NCBI GenBank assembly: GCA_002449765.1
Contig: DJXN01000003.1
Coordinates: forward strand, 1-64,000
Direction of reading: 5' to 3'
Source of the DNA: Fibrobacter sp. UBA7003
GTDB taxonomy: Bacteria > Fibrobacterota > Fibrobacteria > Fibrobacterales > Fibrobacteraceae
Length of the DNA stretch: 64,000 nt
The position numbers and the translations under genes were made by a program. Numbering within the stretch: position 1 is the first letter of the stretch; every line of letters starts with the position of its first letter. Positions 11,601 through 19,221 of this stretch are shown piece after piece. The notes beneath the pieces were generated by a model that ran no database searches, had not been told where the DNA came from, and saw only the letters and a program-made list of their open reading frames with translations.

Positions 11601-14600
11601 TGCCGCTGCAGTAATCAGGTTTGCAGTTAGACTTGTAAAAGCGACACTACCATTATTTATCTGACTTGAAGTAAAGCAACCTTCTTCGTCCATTACACAA
11701 TTAGCCTTGCTTTCATCTAGCGTCCACCCAGCAATATTTATATAGTCGAAGCCATCATCAACACCATAGAACAAAGGAAAGGCAGAATTTTCTTCAAGAT
11801 CCAGCGTGTTCTCAGGATTGTTATACCCCGTCTTAAACAACGTATAAATATCATCATCCAATTCGAAATGATTATCGGTCAAATTGAAATGGAACACAAT
11901 ATTGTAGGGCTTTGCGACATAATTGGGCACAATCGAGAAAGATTCCTTCCAGAAACTTTCACTTTCGTTCCGAGCCTTCGCAATCTTCACATTAGTAAGG
12001 TCAACTTCGTCTTCGCCCGGCGTAAGGCCAGCAACAGTCCAAGTCTTGGATTTGCAAGGACTCTGTTCAACAACCAATTCCTCCCACGGAGCGACACTTT
12101 TGCTTTCGGACTCGACAACAGGCAAAGGTTCAATGACGTCGCAGCGATCCTCACCCGGGTTTGTCACGGTGAAGGACACTGTGTAGGACTCTATCGCATA
12201 ACCCACCTTGTCCCCGAATCTCGGGACAAAAGAAGATCCGTAGGGTGCCACCGCGTTCTGTTCCGGTACCGCCACCGAAGTTATCAGCGTCTTTTCCCCA
12301 GAAGCATTGAGACCATAAACATCCACATTCAAATCCGACATCGTGGGATTTTCAATGTCAAAGGAGGGGATTGCTCCGCCAGACTGGTAACTTAAGACAA
12401 TCTTTTCCACATCCGCATTGTCGAATACGTTCGCAATGACATCATAGAACGAAACAAACTTGGAGAAGTCGCCGTTGAATCCGGAAACTTCCACATTTCC
12501 CCCACTGGCATCCTGGAACGAAACACTCATGGAGAGCGGTCCAACATCGGCAAGAGCAAACACATGGGGCAACAGCGCCGTATAGGATTCCTCGCTATTG
12601 TCCACCTGATTTATCTTAGGTGAGACAAACACGAAAGAGATATCCGGAACATCGTCTAAATCGTTGCACACAGTGGTCTCGCCCACCACGCAGTACTGGT
12701 AAACCACATCGAATGTTCTGGACTGCCTTGTCTGGAGCAGGATGGTTTCCACTGCATCCGTAAATATTGTATTTGCGGTGAGTTGGAATGGACTCGCCAG
12801 CCCTTCTCCTTCTAGATAAGGAACATATCCATTTTCTGACAAGGCATCCAAAACGGCAGAAACGCTATCCACGAAAGCCCTGTTTGCACGCCCATCGACA
12901 TCCGTATAGCCCGTAAGGCCTTCAAGCTGAGTCGACACTACAGGTGGATTCTCCCCTACATTTACGTCCGTTAGAATCGACTTTAGACCCATTACATTTT
13001 TCTGTTCCTGGCTGAGGGACGCCCCCGCGGCCGCATCCATAATGGCAAAGGGCAACAGGTAGTTCGGCTTTTCGAGAGGAGTCGCTATTGCGGGAAGGTT
13101 TCCACTCGACTGTGTCCAGGTGGGCACGCCACTACTCTTGTCCTGCATATAGTTCATGGCAGCAGCAAGCATCGGGGACTTCATATCCGCATCACTTGCG
13201 ATACCATTTGCAACCCGCCCGAAGGTACCGCTACTCAAATCAGCGGCAAAGATGTCCATGTAAGAAGCATCGACAGGGCCGCCCGACACGTCGTAATAGT
13301 AGAAGCCAACAGAGCCGTCGTCCGTGAGCCCCTCCGAGGCGTTGCGGACGTTCGCCTGGAACACATCGCTACCCGTTTTCCAGTCCGCAGCAGAAATATT
13401 GCCAAGACCCGAAGCAACGGCATCCGTTCCGTAGTGGTAGTTGCCCACGACCGAAGCCGCCTGACTCATCACATCGATATAGCCACCGATGTAACCGACA
13501 CTCGCGTTAGCCGCATCAATCCCCGTATAAGAAATTCCGCCGTTGGAGTAGTTGCCATAGACGGTAAAGTTTTCTACGGAATTGTAGCCGAAAATGGGAC
13601 CCATGTACAGCGTTCCCTGCGAAGAGGCTCCCATGTTAGTAAACGTGAAGTCGCTCTCAATGGCGTTGCCGCTTATCGTAAGCGAATTTCCGCCTTCCAC
13701 ATGGCCGAACAAGCCGCCAATTTCGACATTGCCGTTCATGATGTCCATAGTTGCCCCTATGTAGCCAGACATCGTCACATTGGTTGCCGACATGGCCACA
13801 TAGCTGTTGTTCGAAATGCTACCGGCGATACCGCCGACCTGTTTTCCACCCGCAACATTTGCAGAAACATTGATATACTCAAAGCTATTGAGCAGGACCC
13901 GTTGAGTATTTCCCGCAACGAAATTCCCCACACCAAGTATGCCGCCCGCAGCCGATGCGCCCGTAATGGCATTAGCCCCCGCAAGGGTATCGTTTGTGGC
14001 AGAAAGCGTTCCATAGGCACCATCCCGCATATAGCCAATGGCACCGCCCGCGATATTACCCGTAACCGTTATGTTTTCCAATTTGGTATTGGACACGCCC
14101 GCACCAGGAAGTCCACCGGCAATGCCGCCGACACTCGATTCACCAGCGCCCGAAACCACTATTCCGGAAACCAAGGATTGATTGACTCCTGCATTGGGGC
14201 AGTTTTCCGCCCACACGTCATAAGCAAAATAAACGTAGCCCACAAAGCCGCCACGATAAGAAACGCCCGTTCCCGTATAGGAGGCATCATCGGCAATGAC
14301 CGTTGCCCCCGCCGAAGTCGCACGAACGGTATCATTGGAGAAGAGCATATTTATCCCGTTACCATTCGTATAGCCCAGGAATCCACCCGCAGCAGAAACG
14401 CCCACACCCTGCATTGCCGCGACATTCAAACCATAGACCTTGGTATCGACGACGCTCGAATTGGAAATAGACAACGTTCCATTATAGGGAGTATATGTTC
14501 CCGCAAAGGCACCCACCTGGGTACCTGCCACATAGGAATTGGTTACATGGACATTGGTAAACGAGGCATCAGACTGGGAAACCTCGCCCGTCACAATACC

Positions 14601-16124
14601 GGCAACGCTACCCTGTTCCACATTATTCACCACAACACGGGCATTGTCAAAGGTAACATTGCTGACTGTCTTTACGTTTTGCAGGAATCCGAAAGCAGAC
14701 TCCAGTCCCCCCGCATTTTCATAACAAAGACCGCTAATGGTATTATTCTGACCGTCGAAAACGCCTTCCGACTCGGCAAATGCAATCGGATGGAAATTCG
14801 GCATCACGCACTTGCTATTGGCAGCATCGTAGCCGCCAAAATTGAGGGGACCGCCAAGTTTCAGCGTAAAGCCCGCGGCCCCGCCGTTTTCTTCAAGAAT
14901 ATCCACCACTCCCTTTTCCGGTTCCACCATTTCGCAAACTTCCGTTTCCTCTTCTTCGTCCCATTCACAAACTTCTTCACCATCATCCCAAGCGGTGCCG
15001 AGATACCAGCATCTGAAGTCCGCCTCACCCTCATTCGGATTTTCTTGCACCCCCTGCGAAATCTCACAAATATTTCCATTGCATTCCAAATGGAAATAAG
15101 TTCCATTACTGAGACAGCCGTTTTCATCGAAGGTAATGACGTTTGGGTTTGCAAACTTGGGAGTTATCGTTACCGGCTGATTGGGCATGACAAATGTAGC
15201 CGTATTGCCGTTTACATTTGTCGTTATAGCCAGCCCATCATCATCGCCCACGACAGTCACGCCCCTAAAAAGTGCGCCTTCCTCCGGAATTGCCGTCAAG
15301 GTAACCGTCGTACCGAGAATCGCTTCCGTCACGTCACTTTCCATAGATCCCATCGTCACCGTTGCTATCGATACTGGATGCGAGGTACCGAAGGTTGGAG
15401 ATATCGACACATCCTTTGCCGGCATCACAAACGTCACCGTAGTTTCATTTTCCACAATTCCGTCGATAGACTCAATGACATTACCATCGGCATCTTCTAT
15501 CAGAGCCCCGATCAAAAAATAGTCTGCATCCGGAGTCAGAGTTAACGTGACGGTAGTCCCAACAATGGCCGTATTCACATCGCTAACGACATTTCCGCCA
15601 GGTCCCTGGACAACCTGCACCGCATAAGGCGTGTTTTTGCTAACTAGATTCATGGTCAAATTTAGGCCATCCCTAGTAACGCCCCCATCCGAGCTAAGAC
15701 CTAGCGTAATCGAACTACGGGAACCCATAATGTCAATATTTTCACTTTCGCCACTGTTGTTCCAAAGCTCCACACCATCGGCATCCCCGTCCCACACATG
15801 GAAGTAATCCCAACCATTTTCCGTATTCACGCTACCCGTCACCTGCAACACATAACCGACAGGAGCCGTTATCTGGAGATTACCCGAAGCATTATCGCTA
15901 TAGGAACCCGCAGTTCCGCCATCGTCATAAACGTTGAACGAGGTCAGGCCGTTCGTTATGTCGGCATCGGTGATGGTCAGCTGGTTTGTCCCCGTCACGG
16001 GCAGGTTTACGTAGAAGCCGCCGTTACCGTCGCTGGTAAGCGAGACCTCATCAGCCCAAGAAGCGGCAACTGCAAACAGCACCGTCAAGGCGCAAAGGAA
16101 AAAAGCATGAATCTTTGTCTTCAT
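2688..16124 (-). CDS. Giant secreted multi-domain repeat protein with type IX-style C-terminal sorting domain (4,478 aa)
   Basis: Start ATG at 16124 with SD AGAGAGGA; signal peptide residues 1-24 ending in an AXA-like site (AASWA). In order: a short beta domain; two Flg_new_2/bacterial-repeat-like modules near residues 185-320 (each ending in an FVMP segment); a glycine-rich GLUG-like beta-helix stretch near residues 450-1000 (GGIAGS, GGLFGHVEG); then about 11 InlB_B/Listeria-Bacteroides-type repeats, recognisable by 'F/LYAVW' ends and 'AxLVGWSF' cores. The seven or eight last units have a period near 190 residues (560-580 bp). After residue 4000 there is a beta-sandwich region (PTRGYWY, WNLVANPYGFN), and the final 80 residues (VDILDMGGKVVSS to GRIMVK) resemble a Por/T9SS sorting tail. 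Predicted role: surface adhesin or glycan-binding protein, inferred from modules. No enzyme domain was recognised. It has its own terminator at 2,635. Confidence 0.85.
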   Translation of the reverse strand: MKTKIHAFFLCALTVLFAVAASWADEVSLTSDGNGGFYVNLPVTGTNQLTITDADITNGLTSFNVYDDGGTAGSYSDNASGNLQITAPVGYVLQVTGSVNTENGWDYFHVWDGDADGVELWNNSGESENIDIMGSRSSITLGLSSDGGVTRDGLNLTMNLVSKNTPYAVQVVQGPGGNVVSDVNTAIVGTTVTLTLTPDADYFLIGALIEDADGNVIESIDGIVENETTVTFVMPAKDVSISPTFGTSHPVSIATVTMGSMESDVTEAILGTTVTLTAIPEEGALFRGVTVVGDDDGLAITTNVNGNTATFVMPNQPVTITPKFANPNVITFDENGCLSNGTYFHLECNGNICEISQGVQENPNEGEADFRCWYLGTAWDDGEEVCEWDEEEETEVCEMVEPEKGVVDILEENGGAAGFTLKLGGPLNFGGYDAANSKCVMPNFHPIAFAESEGVFDGQNNTISGLCYENAGGLESAFGFLQNVKTVSNVTFDNARVVVNNVEQGSVAGIVTGEVSQSDASFTNVHVTNSYVAGTQVGAFAGTYTPYNGTLSISNSSVVDTKVYGLNVAAMQGVGVSAAGGFLGYTNGNGINMLFSNDTVRATSAGATVIADDASYTGTGVSYRGGFVGYVYFAYDVWAENCPNAGVNQSLVSGIVVSGAGESSVGGIAGGLPGAGVSNTKLENITVTGNIAGGAIGYMRDGAYGTLSATNDTLAGANAITGASAAGGILGVGNFVAGNTQRVLLNSFEYINVSANVAGGKQVGGIAGSISNNSYVAMSATNVTMSGYIGATMDIMNGNVEIGGLFGHVEGGNSLTISGNAIESDFTFTNMGASSQGTLYMGPIFGYNSVENFTVYGNYSNGGISYTGIDAANASVGYIGGYIDVMSQAASVVGNYHYGTDAVASGLGNISAADWKTGSDVFQANVRNASEGLTDDGSVGFYYYDVSGGPVDASYMDIFAADLSSGTFGRVANGIASDADMKSPMLAAAMNYMQDKSSGVPTWTQSSGNLPAIATPLEKPNYLLPFAIMDAAAGASLSQEQKNVMGLKSILTDVNVGENPPVVSTQLEGLTGYTDVDGRANRAFVDSVSAVLDALSENGYVPYLEGEGLASPFQLTANTIFTDAVETILLQTRQSRTFDVVYQYCVVGETTVCNDLDDVPDISFVFVSPKINQVDNSEESYTALLPHVFALADVGPLSMSVSFQDASGGNVEVSGFNGDFSKFVSFYDVIANVFDNADVEKIVLSYQSGGAIPSFDIENPTMSDLNVDVYGLNASGEKTLITSVAVPEQNAVAPYGSSFVPRFGDKVGYAIESYTVSFTVTNPGEDRCDVIEPLPVVESESKSVAPWEELVVEQSPCKSKTWTVAGLTPGEDEVDLTNVKIAKARNESESFWKESFSIVPNYVAKPYNIVFHFNLTDNHFELDDDIYTLFKTGYNNPENTLDLEENSAFPLFYGVDDGFDYINIAGWTLDESKANCVMDEEGCFTSSQINNGSVAFTSLTANLITAAADAGLLVTNPENPGNPQTMQLYPVWEKQRNTWMANAVVIGSCEQHGAKCYEYPINFTLSQDFSLNGNPVRIQVPSGEVVVEANPTKYGRGVRYYNYANNVYPFDFTYEVTPGFKVTSVTPPMYNEETSKLEITGSDNPAVLVDFSVLSYNVKFNLDAIGNDVYLGRGVRSSGVMSYEDGKYMFPPVYSRPTYGDDFEMNDYYRTNVFYGKHNWSVKNGDAYEGGSRDFDSKLVGLFEGNEHYVPAANEDENASITLYANYVEPMPMSGSSNYTEVADEIHVCALDEENACIYGDGSEYHGSVVLSQSYDNDAENVHWSFEHASEPVVQRAEDYETEENFVRHIIYVPSQDDTLTFDVSVRPDPGYTMAISDFTFSRNFNGIPQTNAEPVNWNYVAADATSGTLNIQPHAMGSMIFKVRYTQLAYNVAFLRPDPDLGLFVGNKSADGNYQMDWLESADGVTAETVHAPAVYDGNGCRIAWKVAGREVESRTNTDVVNELPFMAVIGNDAGNPVVNTLELDAEHVVANECSGSYQLMLDVEGEGDVYFIQKIGAEPVEDSDPEQTIVKHVFVRAGDEAPMTLSIPKVFDKNGTEAGVKLTVVAVPAEGYVLNTLSYDVMFNGNSVTVLAQDSTELNIMEPQAWHVKFEQYKPVYVTYDLSLGEEDSSNVWIPADAVASGSLQIGADGSDAPMWIPFRTDKCFAGWSTNDPNGAQPDVNVLFKEVSVSNLDLFSHDAATPTKLYASWVEYDGACRVPNLVNTFTVAYYGDLSTSEEDAVRWLDTLVVTQRLGNAVFTHKEVGNSIKNEYSGHFSDDWKIAFNPSGYDVELSVLPCIGFEVDAEAPDVKVVEDENGEQMTYIAATDGVFRIGEALGSRNYNVGVKTTKIQYHFTTAANGGEATVLYGEHWDAGGTYVFGDSLPARFAFRSDACLSEMTGWSFDPDWENSPNNGAYFWVDEAFLTARAQRIAAGLEADVLYLPWNESDPDCRMGMLNLTLDPEISDIASITLYQEVDGVEVESITIGATGVQIPQGPMGYDGGHTSYVGDNIYFTRAEVKVKPGVTLDGDYTISYVNESDADQTVHSMPTVAGGAETLFDDNIIISVTGLSRNDYTVAYHENAGDAPVFYGEHWAASATYGVGDTLSESVYRTDKCLAGWTFDVNSADGLVYRTLDADFIGELEMREIDGDIDLYAVWSDDDAACESPIQNVTVTLSDELQGKATVELLQDVEGETRVAAVVGDEGVSIPKVTTRAVDINGNTEYLGEFVYFSGLRVVPATGYALDNTVNPSYKVGDEAEVEMTAEPQPWYMTEDAVVSAAVNAVSYELALDENANGANVFYMGEPLASVSVKVSDDEAARTLPANLYRADACFVGWSFNETATTGFTMFDADVALAYEDAGTSTLYAVWDANCQQTVYTVTSADKGKGVLTLAQGTRAFEVGDGLSVPAVGDGLEFVASFAPATGYAYDADANLAVLDANGVSLGELEDGALMVNQTVSIKALGLAESEYTITFNVNAGGAPVYYGTPADGAAPAYTYKVAEPKAFPTDFYRTDACLTGWRATEAPVEGETLFHEFDAAFVEAVAEIPSYTGTLYAVWGTCATTNNVTVAQYAPEMGSLSLVQRDADGEIVNSTEITDEAVTLPLGKGDVAFTVEFVANPGYSMVANSYFYTVDANGNSLAALVNNRLTLADNTVVKAPAKLSSYEIAFDVNVESPEKFFGSSWRSSGEFDVTQGEDARAFPMQVYRVGYKLVGWSIEKTDDADVYTAFDEELAKDLSATQRTTLYGVWVTDDNQETYTVSLYNANAGKVSVSQSADGIQTNFEIGNDGLVVPAVSEGLLFNTGVTLNSGYFANGSSLYVVDAEGTRLESLVNGVLNVNADKILEIPVESDGAQFVFVENTRARVFYENGWNNKGFFALDGETDFPRGLLRTDAELLGWAFSRNGSKYYERYDEDFVVDLRNARVLGLPVDTLYAVWDEYATVDKELVKSEGDRTGSFFISQTVNDMTMDPIEVTAAGIEIPRSEKGITFNVTYEVIPGYRVDSESAITKSDATGEVLGSTANGGSLVMGQEQSLSLGASVAAIPYRFTYDVNGGDANVFYGDGWFSSDEKTLDDESVALPNNIYRADAKLVGWSFDSDASEGSFDLTSDLVRDVSASNEVRTLYAVWEPAEVETYTVSFANTNVGSLVLTQDVEDTTVSFTVADSGLVVPVVQGGLKFKAAYTLKAGFSGSTDSLYVVDDISGLLTSLADGELTVAEDVTLAIPTEGETFDVVFHANRDKDVLFYGSDWKNSASYKLDDSTVSIPLPAYLYTASACMVGWSLDSKGEGEAYTEFSSELADALLSLEKTDAYDLYAVWGSGEACDDMYNRVALQSANGTVKLVEIAEQREIEHEFAKDNTIILPKTVNGNMLRVESVPDSSFVLDSLVMVRLGGDERLATFEGGVLPFNLAEASLVAYFGKANRTDIEFVKPVVTQAGNAVQFAFATSEFEVTRKVSARVILETEAGESVADTVIVDSIVPPYSGVWQMFPLSADKYVLTALLYDSKDTVETSERFEVKAEIAAVAEDGWQMISLVNLDKEAMKWDDDDAKFYWWDESSAMGDFWQYREYSPEDEIEPTRGYWYSSLEGRPLVLKPATDESVMDNVVWNLDSINSGWNLVANPYGFNLNVYGDRPNETLDAAEKSEVNFWRWNPDAGRYEPAVVIKPYEAVWAEVHHSMEWVLPVKPDFTSRDTSGLDSLESPLSKRFLAKATSNRDWRLQAILSDKKGKVDSWNILGASTRPFVAKEPPAGMGDHVNLSIVDGERMLATSVRAPADELEWSVELSATSDRVGELSFKGVESLREVGLKVFVTVDGKTTEMHGGETLRVELGAFAKKATVRVAPAAKVVASFNIDGLRYVKSGANVGVTFEASDGLAGSRTVVDILDMGGKVVSSRSATTLAGVNQLVLDAPKPGLYMLRVRAGSQMKAGRIMVK

Positions 16125-16558
16125 AGATTCCTCTCTAAAATCTTACATTCGCAATACAACGAACCGAGGGCCTTGGACGGTCCTCAAGAATTTGTGCAAA
16201 ATTTAGTTAATCCGTAAATTTATTACAAGATTCTTACACAAGATATTCCGCAAAGCGCTCTCATACAAACGAATCTCTTTTGCTTGTATTGGCAAGGAAG
16301 AGTGAGTTACACGACAATTTCTTATTCTACGCATGTTTTGCGTAGAATAAATCGTATTCGCCACTCGTCAACACAAATATGATTATCAAAATATAACGGT
16401 TACAGGCGCCGTAATCATCAGTTTCACAAGCAAAAAAAAGCTCAACTTTCCAATTCTTTCCGCCCATTGCTTACTCCCCACCACCCACTAATTAACTATC
16501 TTTTGCCCCGTATTTTATTGTACAGTAAAACAAGGGATTTATCCCACAAGGAAACACT
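16125..16558. other. Divergent intergenic region (434 bp)
   Basis: AT-rich, with no convincing ORF. It separates the minus-strand giant gene from the plus-strand carboxyltransferase gene and so must hold both promoters. A possible plus-strand promoter is TTGCCC, 17 bp, TAAAAC at about 16503-16531. A 12-bp perfect inverted repeat lies at 16322-16350. Confidence 0.6.
16322..16350. repeat. 12-bp perfect inverted repeat, possible operator
   Basis: Arms TTATTCTACGCA (16322-16333) and TGCGTAGAATAA (16339-16350) with a 5-base spacer. There is no T-run on either side, so it does not look like a terminator. It lies between two divergent start codons, where a regulator site would be expected; the function is inference. 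Confidence 0.55.
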
Positions 16559-18133
16559 ATGAAAAAGATCAAGTTCCAGGATACCTCGTTCCGCGATGGT
16601 TTCCAGTCTATTTTCGGTGCCCGTGTCTTCGCGAAGGACTTCATGCCCGCCGTCGAAGCTGCCTGCAAGGCCGGCATCACCCACTTTGAAGCTGGTGGTG
16701 GCGCCCGTTTCCAGGCCCTTTACCAGAACTGCGGCGAAGACGCCTTCGACATGATGGACGAATTCCGTCGCGTCGTGGGCCCGAACGTCCGCCTGCAGAC
16801 CCTCGCCCGCGGTATCAACGTGGTGGCCCTCGCCCCGCAGCCGCGCGACATGATCAAGCTCCATGCCGACATGTTCAAGAAGCACGGCATGACCCGCATC
16901 CGTAACTTTGACGCCCTCAACGACGTGAACAACCTCATCTACTCCGGCAAGTGCATCACCGACGCCGGTCTGGAACACGAAGTCGTCGTGACCATGATGG
17001 AACTGCCTCCGGGATGCGACCTCAACGCCGCCCACAACCCGGAATTCTACGAACGCATCCTCCGCAACATCCTGGACGCGGGCGTTCCGTTCGCATCTGT
17101 GTGCTTCAAGGACGCTTCCGGTACCACGAACCCGACCAAGGTTTACGAGACCTTCAAGCGCGCCCGTAAGCTCCTCGGCGACAAGGTCGAACTCCGCATC
17201 CACAGCCATGACACCTGCGGTACCGGTGTGGCCCAGTACAAGGCCGCTATCGAAGGTGGCGCCGATGGCGTCGACCTCGGCCGCAAGCCGCTCTCCGGCG
17301 GTACGGCTCAGCCCGACCTGTTCTCCATGTTCCACGCCCTCAAGGGCACGGAATACAAGCTCGCCCTCGGTGAAGACAGCATCGTCGACGACCACATTCC
17401 GGAACTCATGGAAGCAAACAACGTCGCCGTTGAATGCCTCAAGGACTACAACTTCCCGCCCGAAGCACGCCAGATTACGACCGACGTGATCTTCAGCCCC
17501 ATGCCGGGTGGCGCTCTTACCGCCAACACCCTCATGATGCGCGAAACCAAGACCTTCCACCTGTTCCCGAAGGTTATCGAGAACATGAGTGAATGCGTCC
17601 GCCGCGGTGGCTTTGCCTCTTCTGTGACGCCTGTTTCCCAGTTCTACTTCCAGCAGGCCTACATGAACACCCTGAACCAGGCCGCAGGCCGCGGTACGTG
17701 GTTCAAGATGACGGAAGGCTACGGCAAGATGCTCCTCGGTTACCAGGGCAAGACCCCGTGCGAACCGGATCCGGAGCTCGTGAAGATTGCCGCCGACCAG
17801 TTCAACATGAAGCCGTTCAAGGAAGCCTATCCGGGCATCCAGTGCGCCGAAGAAATCCTCGAACCGGGCATCCCGGCTGCGAAGAAACTCCTCGAAGAAA
17901 ATGGCCTGCCGGTTACCGACGAGACCATCTTCATCACGGGCTGCCTCCAGACGAAGGCCGGCAACAAGGGTATCGAGTTCCTCAAGGGCAACCGCCACAT
18001 TGGCGTGCCGAAGAAGGACCCGAACGCCGCTCCGGCAGTGGACACCAAGAACATGAAGGCCGGTGCCGCAAGCACCTACCGCATTGCCCTTGGCAACCAG
18101 AGCTGGGACGTGCAGGTCAGCACGCTCAAGTAA
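16559..18133 (+). CDS. Carboxyltransferase subunit (pyruvate carboxylase B / oxaloacetate decarboxylase alpha-like), no biotin domain
   Basis: 524 aa, SD AAGGA before the ATG. The N-terminal TIM barrel of the HMGL/DRE family carries DTSFRDGFQS (family form DTTLRDxHQS), the lysine motif CFKDASG and the metal-binding HSHDT; the conserved carboxylase (PYC_OADA) domain follows (ITTDVIFSPMPGGAL). Family members transfer CO2 between carboxybiotin and pyruvate or oxaloacetate, or methylmalonyl-CoA and pyruvate. The protein ends without the AMKM biotinyl-lysine domain found in many homologues, so it should work with a separate biotin carrier encoded outside the window. In a succinate-forming fermenter this fits oxaloacetate/pyruvate interconversion or a sodium-pump decarboxylase; the sequence does not decide which. 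Monocistronic, with a terminator directly after it. Confidence 0.85.
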   Translation: MKKIKFQDTSFRDGFQSIFGARVFAKDFMPAVEAACKAGITHFEAGGGARFQALYQNCGEDAFDMMDEFRRVVGPNVRLQTLARGINVVALAPQPRDMIKLHADMFKKHGMTRIRNFDALNDVNNLIYSGKCITDAGLEHEVVVTMMELPPGCDLNAAHNPEFYERILRNILDAGVPFASVCFKDASGTTNPTKVYETFKRARKLLGDKVELRIHSHDTCGTGVAQYKAAIEGGADGVDLGRKPLSGGTAQPDLFSMFHALKGTEYKLALGEDSIVDDHIPELMEANNVAVECLKDYNFPPEARQITTDVIFSPMPGGALTANTLMMRETKTFHLFPKVIENMSECVRRGGFASSVTPVSQFYFQQAYMNTLNQAAGRGTWFKMTEGYGKMLLGYQGKTPCEPDPELVKIAADQFNMKPFKEAYPGIQCAEEILEPGIPAAKKLLEENGLPVTDETIFITGCLQTKAGNKGIEFLKGNRHIGVPKKDPNAAPAVDTKNMKAGAASTYRIALGNQSWDVQVSTLK

Positions 18134-18153
18134 GTCTTATAGACAAATTAAAG

Positions 18154-18181
18154 GAAGCTCCGTTGCGCGGGGCTTCTTTTT
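18154..18181 (+). terminator. Rho-independent terminator after the carboxyltransferase
   Basis: Hairpin GAAGCTCC / GGGGCTTC (18154-18161, 18169-18176; one G-T pair) followed by TTTTT. Starts 21 bp after the stop codon. Confidence 0.8.
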
Positions 18182-18211
18182 GTTATAGCGAAGAATTATG
18201 GTTACGCCCTA

Positions 18212-19192
18212 TTAGAAAGGCTCGCACAAAGGAATCCTTGCATTGCATTTTTTGCCCTCCGCATAATCATAGTGAACTTGATTGTATTCACCTTTCACTT
18301 TCAGGCAACTATTGCTGTCAACAACCTGTATATTTAAAGTTCCATTGGGTGTAAGTTCAAAAAAGCTACTATCTTGGAAAGATACTCTAATAGCTGATGA
18401 GGAAATACTTTTTTGTGGATTTGGAAGCCTCCCGATGATATTATCGTCGTTACAGTCTTCGAATATATCTAAAGCCATGTGATAGTGAATTACTCTTTTG
18501 AATGTTCGTCTAGATAACGATAATTCATAAATACCATCATCATCAACAATAAATAATTCCCCTGCAAAGCGATTCATTATAGGATGTAAAATCATTCCAT
18601 AATCAATCATTTTTCTAAGCCGGTCTCCGCCGTCCATTTTTTTCAATACATCACGTCTGTTTTTTATCAAATCCGCTTCTGATTGATATACAGTAAAGTC
18701 ATAATAGAAATCTACAATGCTATCCACTTCATATAAAGATGAATCTGGTAATTTGATAAAAAAAAGCACATCAGGATAGTTGGAACGATACAGGAGAGCG
18801 TGATACCCATCGTCGAAAAGTTCTGCGTAGGTGACGGTCGTGTCCCTGCTTTTGAATGCTTCGGTAATTTTACCACACCATGTATTAACGTTCAATTTAT
18901 CGAAGCCCCTACATATTTGAGCGGCACCATTCGAAAAAGTAATATACGGCAATGAGTCGTGGCCGATATAGTAATAGTAGTTTTTATTGTCTTGACCATA
19001 TATCCACCAGTCACCGGAGCCCTCGTTCATCTGGTTCACATCAAATTGGAAGATATTCGATTCTTTTGGAATGATGTAATTAGGCTCAATCAAGAGCATC
19101 CAACAGTTTAAAAGAGCATTCGAGAAGGCCATCAACAACACGACAAGACACAACGGCACAAGCAGAAGAAGGATTTTGGGGAATTTAGTCAT
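18212..19192 (-). CDS. Unknown membrane-anchored protein (326 aa)
   Basis: Not recognised. An N-terminal hydrophobic segment (residues about 7-30) is followed by a soluble, Tyr/Asp-rich domain that is probably extracytoplasmic (WWIYGQDNKNYYYYIGHD, ALLYRSNYPDVLFF). It is the last gene of a five-gene minus-strand operon of membrane-associated proteins (18,212-21,546) and starts 29 bp after the 167-aa gene ends. The composition is much more AT-rich than the carboxyltransferase on its left, which suggests acquisition. Repeated beta-strand-like segments could form a propeller or sandwich, but this is a guess. Confidence 0.7.
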   Translation of the reverse strand: MTKFPKILLLLVPLCLVVLLMAFSNALLNCWMLLIEPNYIIPKESNIFQFDVNQMNEGSGDWWIYGQDNKNYYYYIGHDSLPYITFSNGAAQICRGFDKLNVNTWCGKITEAFKSRDTTVTYAELFDDGYHALLYRSNYPDVLFFIKLPDSSLYEVDSIVDFYYDFTVYQSEADLIKNRRDVLKKMDGGDRLRKMIDYGMILHPIMNRFAGELFIVDDDGIYELSLSRRTFKRVIHYHMALDIFEDCNDDNIIGRLPNPQKSISSSAIRVSFQDSSFFELTPNGTLNIQVVDSNSCLKVKGEYNQVHYDYAEGKKCNARIPLCEPF

Positions 19193-19221
19193 TTGGAATC
19201 TGGTCCTATGCGTGATTCAAT

